From assembly GCA_013288285.1 (NCBI GenBank), contig JABDCE010000012.1, forward strand, positions 1,100 to 48,855: a stretch of DNA of 47,756 bases, in the 5' to 3' direction. The position numbers and the translations under genes are program-made. Each line of letters starts with the position of its first letter. Position 1 is the stretch's first letter. This document shows, one piece after another, positions 1 to 8,317 of the stretch. Below the pieces are notes generated by a model. The model was given only the letters and a program-made list of their open reading frames with translations, did no database searches and was not told the origin of the DNA. Origin of the DNA: Bacteroidota bacterium. Lineage in GTDB: Bacteria > Bacteroidota > Bacteroidia > Chitinophagales > Chitinophagaceae.

Positions 1-102
1 AATATACAGTGAAGGGTCACTTTTCTGAGGCAGGGTAGTACCAATAATTTTACAAAACATGCTTATTGGAATGGTTTTTAAGCAGGGTAGCTAAAAACCG
101 CC

Positions 103-1050
103 ATGAAACACACATTTTATTTCAAACGAACAACATGGGCATGCCTGCTCTGCGCGGTATTGCTGTACGCGTGTAAGACACACTATCCCGTAGCCAAAGA
201 AAACTATACTCTGATAAAGACACCCAATTCTTTTGACCGGGGAAAGAACCTGGTATATAATACCTGCGGTGGGTGCCACTACAATCGTGGGGTGGGAAAA
301 TTTGTAGGGAATAAGTTTGACGGTATCCCGAAGGTAATGGGTAAGGTATATACCGCCAACCTCACGAACTCAAAAGAATACGGGATAATGAGGTTGTATA
401 CCGATGCGCAACTGGCTTACCTGTTGAAGACAGGCATTACCCGGGATGGGCATTTTATCCCATACATGGTGCGCCCAACAATGGCCGATGATGATATAAA
501 TGACATCATAGTGTACCTGCGGTCTGATGACGCAGCAGTGGCGGCAGGCGATACCAGCGTGGGGAAGACGCACCTGAACGCCATAGGCAGGGCGGCTATA
601 CATTCGAAGAAACCAGAACCATACATTACACCGATAAGCAGGCCGGAAGCAGATAATGCAGTGGCCAATGGCCGCTACTTAGTGGACATAATAGGCTGCT
701 ACCACTGTCATTCAAAAAGCATCACTTCACTTAATTACCTGCATGCCGAACAATCGAAAGGGTATATGCAGGGCGGAGAGAAGTTCAAAGGCCCTGACGG
801 GAAAAAAATATACGCGTCGAACCTGACGCCCTGCAAGACCACAGGAATAGGTTACTATACCAGGGAAGATTTTCGCAAGGCCGTGCGGGAAGGGCAGGCG
901 CCAAACAGGAAGCTGCATCCGCCTATGGAACAGTTTCATCACCTGACCGATAAGCAGACCGATGACATATATGCTTATCTGCAGACATTGCCCCGTGCAC
1001 ACCACAAAATAAAGGGCCATGCGGAGACCGCACAAGGTGCGGGAAATTAG
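103..1050 (+). CDS. Di-haem cytochrome c lipoprotein
   Basis: 315-aa periplasm-facing electron-transfer protein. An N-terminal hydrophobic stretch ends in a lipobox (LYAC, Cys24), so it is probably an outer- or inner-membrane lipoprotein. Two covalent haem-binding CxxCH motifs are visible: CGGCH at residues 55-59 and CYHCH at 199-203. Each is followed by the ANLT/SNLT...GI...YT...L/F...G pattern typical of cytochrome c subunits that accompany dehydrogenases, and candidate axial Met residues lie in PYMVRPTM and HPPMEQF. The two halves are clearly a duplicated cytochrome domain. No dehydrogenase or oxidase gene lies next to it, so its redox partner is unknown. The ATG at 103 is the only start that includes the signal sequence. 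The family assignment is secure; the physiological role is not. Confidence 0.88.
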   Translation: MKHTFYFKRTTWACLLCAVLLYACKTHYPVAKENYTLIKTPNSFDRGKNLVYNTCGGCHYNRGVGKFVGNKFDGIPKVMGKVYTANLTNSKEYGIMRLYTDAQLAYLLKTGITRDGHFIPYMVRPTMADDDINDIIVYLRSDDAAVAAGDTSVGKTHLNAIGRAAIHSKKPEPYITPISRPEADNAVANGRYLVDIIGCYHCHSKSITSLNYLHAEQSKGYMQGGEKFKGPDGKKIYASNLTPCKTTGIGYYTREDFRKAVREGQAPNRKLHPPMEQFHHLTDKQTDDIYAYLQTLPRAHHKIKGHAETAQGAGN

Positions 1051-1097
1051 AATAATATAAATGTAAAACGAGGATAAGAACTTTTATTTCAAAGGTT

Positions 1098-1105
1098 TAG
1101 TTTTG
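1098..1105 (+). promoter_or_regulatory. Candidate Bacteroidota -7 element for the 1166 gene
   Basis: TAGTTTTG matches the Bacteroidota -7 consensus TAnnTTTG about 60 nt before the ATG at 1166. No clear TTG element is seen at the -33 position, so this rests on the -7 match alone. Confidence 0.3.
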
Positions 1106-1165
1106 ACAGCATTAATTATGTTTATTATTCAGCAGATGATAAGCATTTGAAAACGACTGTATAAG

Positions 1166-2500
1166 ATGAAACCCGTAGCCGCGAAACCTGTGCCGCAGGA
1201 AAAAAGGAAAGAACCGAAGAAACCAGTGGCGGCAGTAGCCGATGGTAGCACCACTGACGGTAACAAGTATCTGAAATACCTTATCAATTTCTGGATATTC
1301 ATCCCGGCTGTCGTTTATTTCAACATGGTGAGTGTGTATGCCCTGAACATTCCCATGCAGGATGACTATGACGCCATACTTAAATTCCTTACGGACTGGG
1401 TAATGACGCCTTCATTTACAGACAGGTTCTTTATGCTGTTCACACAGCATGGCGATCACCGTATTCTGCACTCGCGGTTGCTATATGTGTGGTATTATGA
1501 CCTGTTTGGAAAAGTGAATCTGAGGAACATCATCTTTATTTCTAACATTCAATTGCTGGTGGCGTATGTAGTGTTGGTGCATTTTATAAAGAAGGCCATA
1601 CCTAAGTACTGGAACGTGGTGAGCTTAGTGGCGGGTTTTTGCATCTTTGACCCAAGTAGCTATGAGAACGCCACCTTTGCCATGTGCGGATTAGTGAACT
1701 ATGGTGTGATCATGTTTTTTATGATCAGCCTGTATTTCTTTACCCGGCCCGGCAACAGGAACCTGGTAATAGCATTGGTAAGCCAGTTTTTCTGCATATT
1801 CGCGAGCGGTGGGGGCGTGATGAGCGCGCTTTGCCTGCCTGTGTTCTTACTGCTGAGCAAGGATAAACGCAGGGCTATATACAGCGGTGCGTTGCTTGTT
1901 ATAGGCACAGCGTTGTACTATACGCATTATACCAAGGGGTCTGACCCGGCGGAGCTACACGATCCGTTCAGCCTGATGCGTATAGTACGGTTTCTGCTGC
2001 ACATGATGGGGAGCCACTTTTCGTTTGAGAATGGGATACTGGCCGGTGTGTGTGTGTTATTGGTATTAGTGCTAACCTTCCCACTGGATATAAAGAAGCT
2101 GCAAATAAAAGAAAACACATTGCCGCTTATATGCGTGCTGGCTGCAGTGGGAGCTACCACACTGAGCATAGCCGTATTCAGGAGCGATTATACGGCTGGA
2201 GAAGTAGCATCATACTGGAGCCGTTACCTGATCTACTCGCACATGCTGGCGGCGCTGGCATTTGTGTTCCTGTGGATATTGTTTATGGGCAAAAAGGTAC
2301 TCTGGCCGGTAATGGGGGTAGCCACGCTGTGCCTGCTATATGCATATAAGGATAATTATGCGTATGGGGAAGGCTGTATGGCTATGATACAAAGAAGGAT
2401 GCAAAACCGGCCTTATTATTATCCTGATGCAGCTAAGGCAAAGGAGATAGAAAGCCATGCATGCAGGTTAGGTATATATTGTATACAGGATGAGCGATAA
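1166..2500 (+). CDS. Polytopic membrane protein, possibly GT-C-fold-like
   Basis: 444-aa integral inner-membrane protein that I cannot assign to a named family. About 35 charged and Ala/Pro-rich cytosolic residues precede the first hydrophobic segment (LINFWIFIPAVVYFNMVSVY), and roughly nine or ten further hydrophobic helices follow. The first non-cytosolic loop carries an acidic motif, MQDDYD, and a downstream HGDHR motif. This arrangement of acidic residues in the first large loop recalls GT-C glycosyltransferases such as the PMT/ArnT type, but the resemblance is only topological. The last 50 residues (many Tyr, Cys and Arg) appear to lie outside the membrane. The gene stands alone between the cytochrome and fabG. 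A membrane protein is certain; glycosyltransferase activity is a guess. Confidence 0.75.
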   Translation: MKPVAAKPVPQEKRKEPKKPVAAVADGSTTDGNKYLKYLINFWIFIPAVVYFNMVSVYALNIPMQDDYDAILKFLTDWVMTPSFTDRFFMLFTQHGDHRILHSRLLYVWYYDLFGKVNLRNIIFISNIQLLVAYVVLVHFIKKAIPKYWNVVSLVAGFCIFDPSSYENATFAMCGLVNYGVIMFFMISLYFFTRPGNRNLVIALVSQFFCIFASGGGVMSALCLPVFLLLSKDKRRAIYSGALLVIGTALYYTHYTKGSDPAELHDPFSLMRIVRFLLHMMGSHFSFENGILAGVCVLLVLVLTFPLDIKKLQIKENTLPLICVLAAVGATTLSIAVFRSDYTAGEVASYWSRYLIYSHMLAALAFVFLWILFMGKKVLWPVMGVATLCLLYAYKDNYAYGEGCMAMIQRRMQNRPYYYPDAAKAKEIESHACRLGIYCIQDER

Positions 2501-2531
2501 CCTAACTGTGTACTGATATGAAAAGCCGCGT

Positions 2532-2562
2532 TTGAATTTTGTAACAGCAATCACTACTTTAG
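2532..2562 (+). promoter_or_regulatory. Candidate Bacteroidota promoter for fabG
   Basis: A TTG at 2532-2534 (within TTTG) is followed after 20 nt by TACTTTAG at 2555-2562. The spacing suits a Bacteroidota sigma-ABfr promoter, although the -7 box has TTAG instead of TTTG. The fabG ATG is 18 nt downstream. Confidence 0.35.
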
Positions 2563-2580
2563 CATCCCAAATAAACAAGC

Positions 2581-3327
2581 ATGAAATTACTTGAAAATAA
2601 GGTGGCGCTGGTAACCGGTGCGAGCAGGGGAATAGGAGAGGCAATAGCGATAAAATTTGCGGAGCAGGGTGCAAATGTGGCGTTTACGTATCTGTCGTCT
2701 GACGAGAAGGCGAAAGTGCTGGAAGAAAAGCTGGTTGCACTGGGCGTAAAAGCAAAAGGCTATAAGAGCGATGCAGGCAATCTAAAAGCTGCAGAGCAAT
2801 TGGCGAACGATGTGACCAAAGATTTTGGCACTATAGATATATGTGTGAACAATGCCGGAATAAGCCGTGATAACCTGCTGCTGCGCCTTACAGAGGAACA
2901 ATGGGACGAAGTAATGCAGGCGAACCTGAAAAGTGTATTTAACCTGACCAAGCAAGTAATAAGGCCGATGATGAAGAACAGGGCAGGCAGTATCATTAAC
3001 CTTAGTTCTATAGTAGGCGTGAAAGGCAACGGTGGGCAAAGCGCGTACGCTGCCAGCAAGGCGGGCATCATAGGGTTTACGAAGAGTATAGCGCAGGAGA
3101 TAGGCAGCCGCAACATACGCTGCAATGCCATAGCACCGGGCTTTATAGAAACGGATATGACACACTATCTTAAGGATGGCGGGGCCGAAAAATGGTTTGA
3201 AAAAATTCCACTGGGGCGCTTCGGTAAGCCGGAAGATGTAGCCAATGCAGCCCTGTTCCTGGCATCTGACATGAGTCTTTATGTAACCGGTCAGGTATTG
3301 CAGGTATGTGGGGGTATGTCTACATAG
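2581..3327 (+). CDS. fabG: 3-oxoacyl-[acyl-carrier-protein] reductase FabG
   Basis: 248-aa classical short-chain dehydrogenase/reductase of the usual FabG length. It reduces 3-oxoacyl-ACP to 3-hydroxyacyl-ACP with NADPH in the cytosolic type II fatty-acid elongation cycle. The nucleotide-binding motif TGASRGIG lies at residues 12-19 and NNAG near 90-93. The catalytic residues are Asn115, Ser143, Tyr156 and Lys160 (YAASK), and the family signature IAPGFIETDMT follows. The C-terminus (SLYVTGQVLQVCGGMST) is typical of FabG. fabH follows 82 nt downstream with its own promoter-like element, so the two fatty-acid genes are neighbours but perhaps not strictly one transcript. Many SDRs look alike, but this degree of match makes FabG the best call. 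Confidence 0.93.
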   Translation: MKLLENKVALVTGASRGIGEAIAIKFAEQGANVAFTYLSSDEKAKVLEEKLVALGVKAKGYKSDAGNLKAAEQLANDVTKDFGTIDICVNNAGISRDNLLLRLTEEQWDEVMQANLKSVFNLTKQVIRPMMKNRAGSIINLSSIVGVKGNGGQSAYAASKAGIIGFTKSIAQEIGSRNIRCNAIAPGFIETDMTHYLKDGGAEKWFEKIPLGRFGKPEDVANAALFLASDMSLYVTGQVLQVCGGMST

Positions 3328-3378
3328 ACGCAATAGAAAAGTAAGCAAAGACTATAACCCCGAATCAGCTAATTTTCC

Positions 3379-3386
3379 TAATTTTG
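3379..3386 (+). promoter_or_regulatory. Candidate -7 element for fabH
   Basis: TAATTTTG is an exact TAnnTTTG match 23 nt before the fabH ATG, giving a predicted short leader. No convincing -33 TTG is seen. Confidence 0.4.
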
Positions 3387-3409
3387 CCCCGGCAAATAAA
3401 TAAAAGATA

Positions 3410-4408
3410 ATGCAGAAAATTCATGCGTCCATCACAGCTGTTGGCGGATATGTTCCTGAGTACAGACTTACAAACGCCGAACTGGAAACGATGATGGATA
3501 CCACTGATGAATGGATCCAGTCGAGGACGGGCATAAAGGAGCGCCGCATACTGAAAGGAGAAGGCAAGGGGAGTAGCGATATGGCAGTAGAGGCAGTAAA
3601 GAACCTGCTGAGCAAAAGGGGCATAGCGCCTACGGATATAGAAATGGTGATCTGTGCCACTACCACTCCGGATATGCAGTTTCCCGCAACGGCAAATGTG
3701 ATCTGCGACAAAGTAGGCATGACAAAAGCGTGGGGGTATGATATAAATGCGGCATGCAGCGGTTTTATTTTTGCGCTCACGGTAGGCTCTCAGTTCATAG
3801 AGACCGGCAGGCATAAAAAAGTATTGGTAATAGGTGTAGACAAGATGAGCTCTATAATGGATTATGAAGACCGGAAAACGTCTATCATATTCGGTGATGG
3901 GGCAGGATGTGTATTGCTGGAACCTGATACCGATGGGTATGGCCTTATTGACTCTATACTGCGCACAGACGGCAGCGGGCGGGTGTACCTGCACCAAAAA
4001 GCAGGCGGATCTGTGAAGCCGGCATCAATAGAAACGGTAATGAACAAGGAACATTACGTATACCAGGAAGGGCAGGCCGTATTCAAGTTTGCGGTGAAGA
4101 ACATGGCAGATGTATCGGCAGAGATAATGGAACGTAACAACCTGACGGCGGAGACTGTAAACTGGCTGGTACCCCACCAGGCCAATATGCGCATTATAAC
4201 CGCTACAGCAGACCGTATGAAACTGCCGCCGGAGAAAGTAATGGTGAACATAGAACGCTTTGGCAATACCACCAACGGTACCTTGCCGCTCTGCCTGTGG
4301 GAGTGGGAAAGCCGCCTGCATAAGGGTGATAATATAGTGCTGGCCGCTTTTGGCGGAGGATTTACATGGGGGTCTACTTACATAAAGTGGGCTTATGATA
4401 CCAAGTAG
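3410..4408 (+). CDS. fabH: 3-oxoacyl-[acyl-carrier-protein] synthase III FabH
   Basis: 332-aa thiolase-fold condensing enzyme. It initiates fatty-acid synthesis by condensing an acyl-CoA primer with malonyl-ACP. The Cys-His-Asn triad is visible: Cys116 in NAACSGF, His256 in VPHQAN, and Asn286 in GNTTNG. The N-terminal DEWIQSRTGIKERR block and the C-terminal AFGGGFTWGS block are family hallmarks. Length is close to E. coli FabH. Bacteroidota often carry more than one FabH; primer preference (acetyl versus branched-chain) cannot be read from the sequence. It follows fabG on the same strand. Confidence 0.94.
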   Translation: MQKIHASITAVGGYVPEYRLTNAELETMMDTTDEWIQSRTGIKERRILKGEGKGSSDMAVEAVKNLLSKRGIAPTDIEMVICATTTPDMQFPATANVICDKVGMTKAWGYDINAACSGFIFALTVGSQFIETGRHKKVLVIGVDKMSSIMDYEDRKTSIIFGDGAGCVLLEPDTDGYGLIDSILRTDGSGRVYLHQKAGGSVKPASIETVMNKEHYVYQEGQAVFKFAVKNMADVSAEIMERNNLTAETVNWLVPHQANMRIITATADRMKLPPEKVMVNIERFGNTTNGTLPLCLWEWESRLHKGDNIVLAAFGGGFTWGSTYIKWAYDTK

Positions 4409-4476
4409 TCTTATGATTAGAGCGTAGGTGAAGGAATAGTTTGATGGGTATTGGCTGTTTTTTGATTTTTTACCGT

Positions 4477-4484
4477 TAATTTTG
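4477..4484 (+). promoter_or_regulatory. Candidate -7 element for the DUF6580 gene
   Basis: TAATTTTG is an exact TAnnTTTG match, with a TTGG 23 nt upstream at 4451. The predicted transcript start falls only a few nt before the ATG at 4497, implying a very short leader. Confidence 0.4.
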
Positions 4485-4496
4485 CAATAACAACTC

Positions 4497-5063
4497 ATGA
4501 CAATGAAACGCAACAACACAGATATTTTAATCGCATTATTCCTGGTGATATTTGCGGCAAGCGCACGTATCATTAACGCAGACCTGCATCTGCCCAATTT
4601 TGCCCCACTGGCGGCTATCGGTTTGTTCAGCGGTGCTATGTTTAAGGAAAAGCGTGCTATGGCATTCCTGATCCCAATGCTGGGACAGCTTGTGGGTGAC
4701 CTTTATTTCCAGTTCTTTACTGCTATACCGGGTTTTTATGGCGTTTCGGCCATGGTGTTCAACTATGGTGCGCTGGTGAGCGCTGCAGCATTGGGTGTAA
4801 TGATGAAGCAGCCACGGCCAGCTACTACCCTGGCATACCTCTTCGGCGCTTCAACAGCGTTCTTCCTGGTATCTAATTTTGGTTACTTCACACAGGGTTG
4901 GAACGGTTATAGTTTTGCGGGACTTATAAAAACTTATGTAGACGGTATTCCTTTCTTTAAATATACGCTCGCTGGTGATATGGTAGGCGGTATAGCTTTG
5001 TTTGGCGGCTATTTTATGCTACAGCAGGCATCGTTGAAAAATGCTCAGAAAGTAAAAGCTTAA
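4497..5063 (+). CDS. DUF6580-family membrane protein
   Basis: 188-aa integral membrane protein with about five hydrophobic helices. The pattern FAPLAAIGLFSGAMF, an acidic GDLYFQ motif after helix 2, and the central SNFGYF segment fit the DUF6580 family, a group with topology like the substrate-binding (S) components of ECF vitamin transporters. The link to transport is an inference from topology; no ATPase or T-component lies nearby. The ATG at 4497 is followed by a second ATG two codons later, which could be the true start. The gene ends just before a strong stem-loop at 5080-5117. Confidence 0.72.
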   Translation: MTMKRNNTDILIALFLVIFAASARIINADLHLPNFAPLAAIGLFSGAMFKEKRAMAFLIPMLGQLVGDLYFQFFTAIPGFYGVSAMVFNYGALVSAAALGVMMKQPRPATTLAYLFGASTAFFLVSNFGYFTQGWNGYSFAGLIKTYVDGIPFFKYTLAGDMVGGIALFGGYFMLQQASLKNAQKVKA

Positions 5064-5079
5064 TTATAACAATATACAA

Positions 5080-5117
5080 CATTGAAAAAGGAGCGGCTAT
5101 CCGCTCCTTTTTCAATG
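5080..5117 (+). terminator. Intrinsic terminator after the DUF6580 gene
   Basis: A perfect 17-bp inverted repeat with a 4-nt CTAT loop. The GGAGCGG/CCGCTCC core is flanked by A-rich and T-rich arms, so it can act as a U-tract terminator in either direction. Confidence 0.85.
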
Positions 5118-5163
5118 TTTGCAGGAAAGCTATTTGGTAGCTAAATTGTGTGAAAATATCTTG

Positions 5164-5880
5164 ATGAAAAAAAATGTTGTCCTATTAATGCTGCTGCTTA
5201 TTTGCAGCACAGCTTATCGAGGTGTTGCACAAAGTAATACAGATACCGGCGATGTTGTGGTATATGAACTAAATGATGCACCACCCGCCAATGCCAAAAA
5301 GATCAGCAATATAAAAATAGGGGACGGCGGTTTCAAGTTCAATTGTGGTTATGCACAGACAGTGGAACAGGCAAAAGAGAAAGCACGTTGGGTGGGTGGT
5401 AACCTCATAAAGATAACTGAGATACGGAAGCCAGATATGTGGAGCAGCTGCTACAGGCTGCATGCCGATGTTTATGTGGTTGGCAATATCGCAGAATATA
5501 AACTGTCACAGCGGCATGTAGCGGACTCAATATGTAAAAGCCTTTTGCCTGACACTGCTTCGTATGCGCTGCTCTATGTTTATCGGTCAACGGGCGTTGG
5601 CCCTCTCGTACAATATAACCTACACGTTAACGATTCCATGGTTTGCCGTGTGAAATTCGCAAGCAAATTCATCGTGAAGTTGCACAAAGCCGGGCCAGCT
5701 AATATATGGGCACGTACTGAAACCCGTGAAGCAGTGGTTATAGATGTTAAGCCAGGCTCCGTTTATTTTTTGAAGTGCGAAGTAAGAATGGGCGCGCTTG
5801 TCGGTGAGCCGAAATTCACCCTGGCAAATCCAGTTACCGGGCTGCGTGAATTTGAAGAGATCAAATATAATGACGATTAG
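5164..5880 (+). CDS. Secreted protein with a DUF2846-like domain
   Basis: About 238-aa exported protein. The ATG at 5164 begins a textbook signal peptide (MKKNVVLLMLLLIC...GVAQ); an upstream TTG at 5119 would bury it, so 5164 is preferred. The first mature half, with GGNLIKITE, a Cys and ADVYVV, resembles the small RcsF/DUF4156-type fold in which GGN and a later Cys recur. The second half (YALLYVYRSTG...YNLHVND...VKPGSVYFLKCEV) fits DUF2846, a periplasmic beta-rich domain of unknown function. No enzyme motif is visible. It stands alone between a terminator and a convergent acyl-CoA dehydrogenase gene. Confidence 0.72.
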   Translation: MKKNVVLLMLLLICSTAYRGVAQSNTDTGDVVVYELNDAPPANAKKISNIKIGDGGFKFNCGYAQTVEQAKEKARWVGGNLIKITEIRKPDMWSSCYRLHADVYVVGNIAEYKLSQRHVADSICKSLLPDTASYALLYVYRSTGVGPLVQYNLHVNDSMVCRVKFASKFIVKLHKAGPANIWARTETREAVVIDVKPGSVYFLKCEVRMGALVGEPKFTLANPVTGLREFEEIKYNDD

Positions 5881-5957
5881 GATGCGGCTATTGCTGATGC
5901 GTCGGATAATCTCTCCGTGTTTTTTAGGTAGACCGGTTTGTAACCATACAAAAGAAA

Positions 5958-5980
5958 ACCGCCCGGAAAAACCGGGCGGT
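5958..5980 (-). terminator. Intrinsic terminator of the acyl-CoA dehydrogenase gene
   Basis: A 9-bp GC-rich stem (ACCGCCCGG/CCGGGCGGT) with an A5 loop, followed on the minus strand by a T-rich run (TTTTCTTTT). It lies 30 nt beyond the dehydrogenase stop codon and may also stop readthrough from the plus-strand gene. Confidence 0.8.
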
Positions 5981-6009
5981 CAATATCTCTGAACGAGTCT
6001 CGTAACAAA

Positions 6010-7152
6010 TTAACCTTTCAATACAGTGCGACTGATAACGATGCGTTGTACTTCACTTGTGCCTTCGTATATCTGGGTGATCTTGGCATCGCGCATAAGG
6101 CGCTCTACGTGGAACTCTTTAACATAGCCGTAACCACCGTGTACCTGGATGGCCTCATTGGTAACGCGCTGTGCTATCTCTGATGCGAACAGCTTGGCCA
6201 TAGAAGCCGACAGTGTATAGTCTTTTCCCTGGTCTTTGGTCCATGCGGCCTTGAAGCACAGCAGACGTGCTGCTTCGATCTCCGTAGCCATATCTGCCAG
6301 TTTAAAGGCGATGGCCTGGTGATTAGATATTTCGGTGCCGAATGCTTTACGCTCCTTAGAGTATTTCAGCGCCAGTTCATAAGCGCCACTGGCAATACCT
6401 AACGCCTGGGATGCAATGCCGATGCGGCCCCCGGCCAGCACCTTCATGGCAAAGGTGAATCCGAAGCCATCGTCGCCTATGCGGTTGGCTTTAGGCACCT
6501 TCACATCCTGGAACATGATGCTGTGCGTATCGCTGCCGCGTATACCCAGTTTATTTTCTTTCGCGCCCACGGTAACGCCCGGGGAGTTCTTTTCTACAAT
6601 TAACGCATTGATGCCTTTATGCCCCTTCTCGGGATATGTTTGTGCGATAACGAGGTAGTAAGATGCTGAATTACCATTGGTGATCCAGTTCTTTGTACCA
6701 TTCAGCAGGTAGTAGTCGCCTTTATCTTCAGCGGTTGTGCGCTGAGATGTAGCATCAGACCCTGCTTCCGGCTCACTGAGCAGGAACGCCCCTATCTTTT
6801 CGCCCTTCGCCAGTTCTACGAGGTATTTCTGTTTTTGCTCTTCGTTGCCGTATTTCTCCAGGCCCCAGCATACCAGTGAGTTGTTCACACTCATACATAC
6901 CGATACGGAAGCATCTATCTTGGATATTTCTTCCATGGCCAACACATAGGATATGGTGTCCATGCCAGATCCGCCGTACTTAGGGTCTACCATCATACCG
7001 AGGAACCCAAGTTCGCCGAGTTTTTTGATCTGTTCCGCAGGGAATTTCTGCTTTTCATCGCGCTCTATAACGCCCGGCAGCAATTCGTTTCTTGCGAAAT
7101 CGCGTGCAGCCATTTGCACGGCTATTTGTTCTTCTGTAAGTTGAAAATTCAT
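6010..7152 (-). CDS. Acyl-CoA dehydrogenase (short/branched-chain type)
   Basis: 380-aa FAD-dependent flavoenzyme that introduces the alpha-beta double bond into acyl-CoA and passes electrons to ETF. Length and motifs match the butyryl/short-chain group: AFLLSEPEAGSDA near residue 130, the WITNG loop, the C-terminal QVHGGYGY block and the catalytic base Glu363 in IYEGTSEVQR. Substrate chain length cannot be fixed from sequence. It is monocistronic and flanked by terminators at 5958-5980 and 7241-7270. The fatty-acid synthesis genes at 2.6-4.4 kb are near but on the other strand. Confidence 0.94.
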   Translation of the reverse strand: MNFQLTEEQIAVQMAARDFARNELLPGVIERDEKQKFPAEQIKKLGELGFLGMMVDPKYGGSGMDTISYVLAMEEISKIDASVSVCMSVNNSLVCWGLEKYGNEEQKQKYLVELAKGEKIGAFLLSEPEAGSDATSQRTTAEDKGDYYLLNGTKNWITNGNSASYYLVIAQTYPEKGHKGINALIVEKNSPGVTVGAKENKLGIRGSDTHSIMFQDVKVPKANRIGDDGFGFTFAMKVLAGGRIGIASQALGIASGAYELALKYSKERKAFGTEISNHQAIAFKLADMATEIEAARLLCFKAAWTKDQGKDYTLSASMAKLFASEIAQRVTNEAIQVHGGYGYVKEFHVERLMRDAKITQIYEGTSEVQRIVISRTVLKG

Positions 7153-7240
7153 AATATATTAGATGACGGTGCAAGGTAAAACTTTAATACCCAAATCGCA
7201 AATCGGCGATATTAAGACTTCTTTCTGTTTATCCAAATAA

Positions 7241-7270
7241 AAAAGGAGCCACAATAATGCAGCTCCTTTC
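7241..7270 (-). terminator. Intrinsic terminator of the small secreted-protein gene
   Basis: An AAAGGAGC...GCTCCTTT stem with a loop of about 12 nt; on the minus strand the descending arm runs into a T-tract. It sits about 25 nt after the stop codon at 7295. Confidence 0.7.
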
Positions 7271-7294
7271 ACTCTCACCTTACTCACACACTTC

Positions 7295-7789
7295 TTACTT
7301 TTCTTTATGGTCGGGCGGAAACAACAGGCCGGGGCATTCCATAACTACTAATCCATTTTTAGTGGTGTATTCATAGCATGGAGGGCCTTGTACCAATGGG
7401 GTATAATCGCCTTTAGGATAAACAGGGGTGGCATTTGCGGGTACGTCTATGTTTATCTTAGGATAGTTACCGGTATAGCTATTTGAACTCTGGACATTTA
7501 TAGAGCCATCGTCCTGCAGGCTTACCGCGGTGGGTACACCTTGATCCAAGGTTCCGCCTTCCGGAGTAAACAGTACGCCGGGACATTCCAACACCACGAG
7601 ACCATGTTTCTCATACATATAGCATGGGTTGTCTGATACCACCTTAAATGGTTCATCGAAAGCGGGTGTAACGTTAACCCTAGGGCCATTGTTGATCAAT
7701 GGCGGCGGGTTCTTCGTAGTATATTCAGTTTGTGCATAGCCACTGAGTGAGCCTATGCAAAGCAGCGAAATTGCGAGTATCTTTTTCAT
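7295..7789 (-). CDS. Secreted protein with two PCYxY...GLVVxECPG repeats
   Basis: 164-aa protein with a clear signal peptide (MKKILAISLLCIGSLSGYAQ, cleavage after Gln20). I do not recognise the family. Two repeats dominate: residues 55-75 (PCYMYEKHGLVVLECPGVLF) and 137-157 (PCYEYTTKNGLVVMECPGLL). Each has two Cys about 13-14 residues apart, suggesting one disulfide per repeat in the periplasm. The linker is rich in Pro, Asn, Ser and Gly, and the first 35 mature residues are Pro/Asn-rich. No catalytic motif is seen. The gene is monocistronic, with a terminator downstream and about 240 nt of gene-free DNA upstream. Confidence 0.7.
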   Translation of the reverse strand: MKKILAISLLCIGSLSGYAQTEYTTKNPPPLINNGPRVNVTPAFDEPFKVVSDNPCYMYEKHGLVVLECPGVLFTPEGGTLDQGVPTAVSLQDDGSINVQSSNSYTGNYPKINIDVPANATPVYPKGDYTPLVQGPPCYEYTTKNGLVVMECPGLLFPPDHKEK

Positions 7790-8032
7790 AATTTTTTTGT
7801 TTTAGTTGTTTACAATTCTCTTACTAACGAGGTAAAAAAATCCGTGCCAGCGACTGTTAAAACGTAAAATGGTTCGGGTTGCGAAAACCATGAAACAGAC
7901 TGGTTTACTATCCAACAAACTGAATAATAATTATTTAACATTTGGTCGCATGCCGATGGCATGGGTTTGGAGACTGTAAATACAAATTCCCGATTATTTA
8001 TGGCGAAGTCCTACTTGACCAAAACCAATTTT
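7790..8032. other. Divergent intergenic region with a short palindrome
   Basis: A 243-nt gap between divergent genes. It is AT-rich and contains a 6-bp palindrome CATGCC-gat-GGCATG at 7949-7963, a possible operator. I see no convincing TAnnTTTG promoter, RNA gene or ORF in it. Confidence 0.3.
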
Positions 8033-8317
8033 ATGAATAAGGTGCAGTTGTTCTATGACGATGACCTGATATCGCTGGAGCAGAAGATAAATGAATGGCT
8101 GTCTTTTCATACAGAGATAAAGATCGTGCAAACCAATCTTACCTCGTTTGGCAAACCCAGCCAACGAGCGGGCATAGTGACGACAGAAAAACATGTTTTC
8201 TATATCTTGTACGAAACCCAGCAGAAAGAACATGCCTCGGAAGCGAAAGCGGAGCAGGAACTGATGTCTTCCCTCAAACAAATGGAGAGCGACCTTGGGA
8301 TGCGAAAGGCAAACTAA
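8033..8317 (+). CDS. Small hypothetical cytosolic protein, Cse60-like N-terminus
   Basis: 94 aa if it starts at the ATG at 8033; in-frame ATGs at 8000 and 7961 would add 11 or 24 residues of low-complexity sequence, so 8033 is preferred. The N-terminal pattern (VQLFYDDDLISLEQKINEWL, then a hydrophobic strand KIVQTNL) recalls the small Cse60-type fold, where a beta-alpha-beta unit has the form VKVFy...LE..iNefL. This similarity is by eye only. The C-terminal 30 residues form a charged helix. No signal peptide or membrane segment. It ends exactly where the convergent proline-rich gene ends, with no base between the two stop codons. Confidence 0.55.
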   Translation: MNKVQLFYDDDLISLEQKINEWLSFHTEIKIVQTNLTSFGKPSQRAGIVTTEKHVFYILYETQQKEHASEAKAEQELMSSLKQMESDLGMRKAN

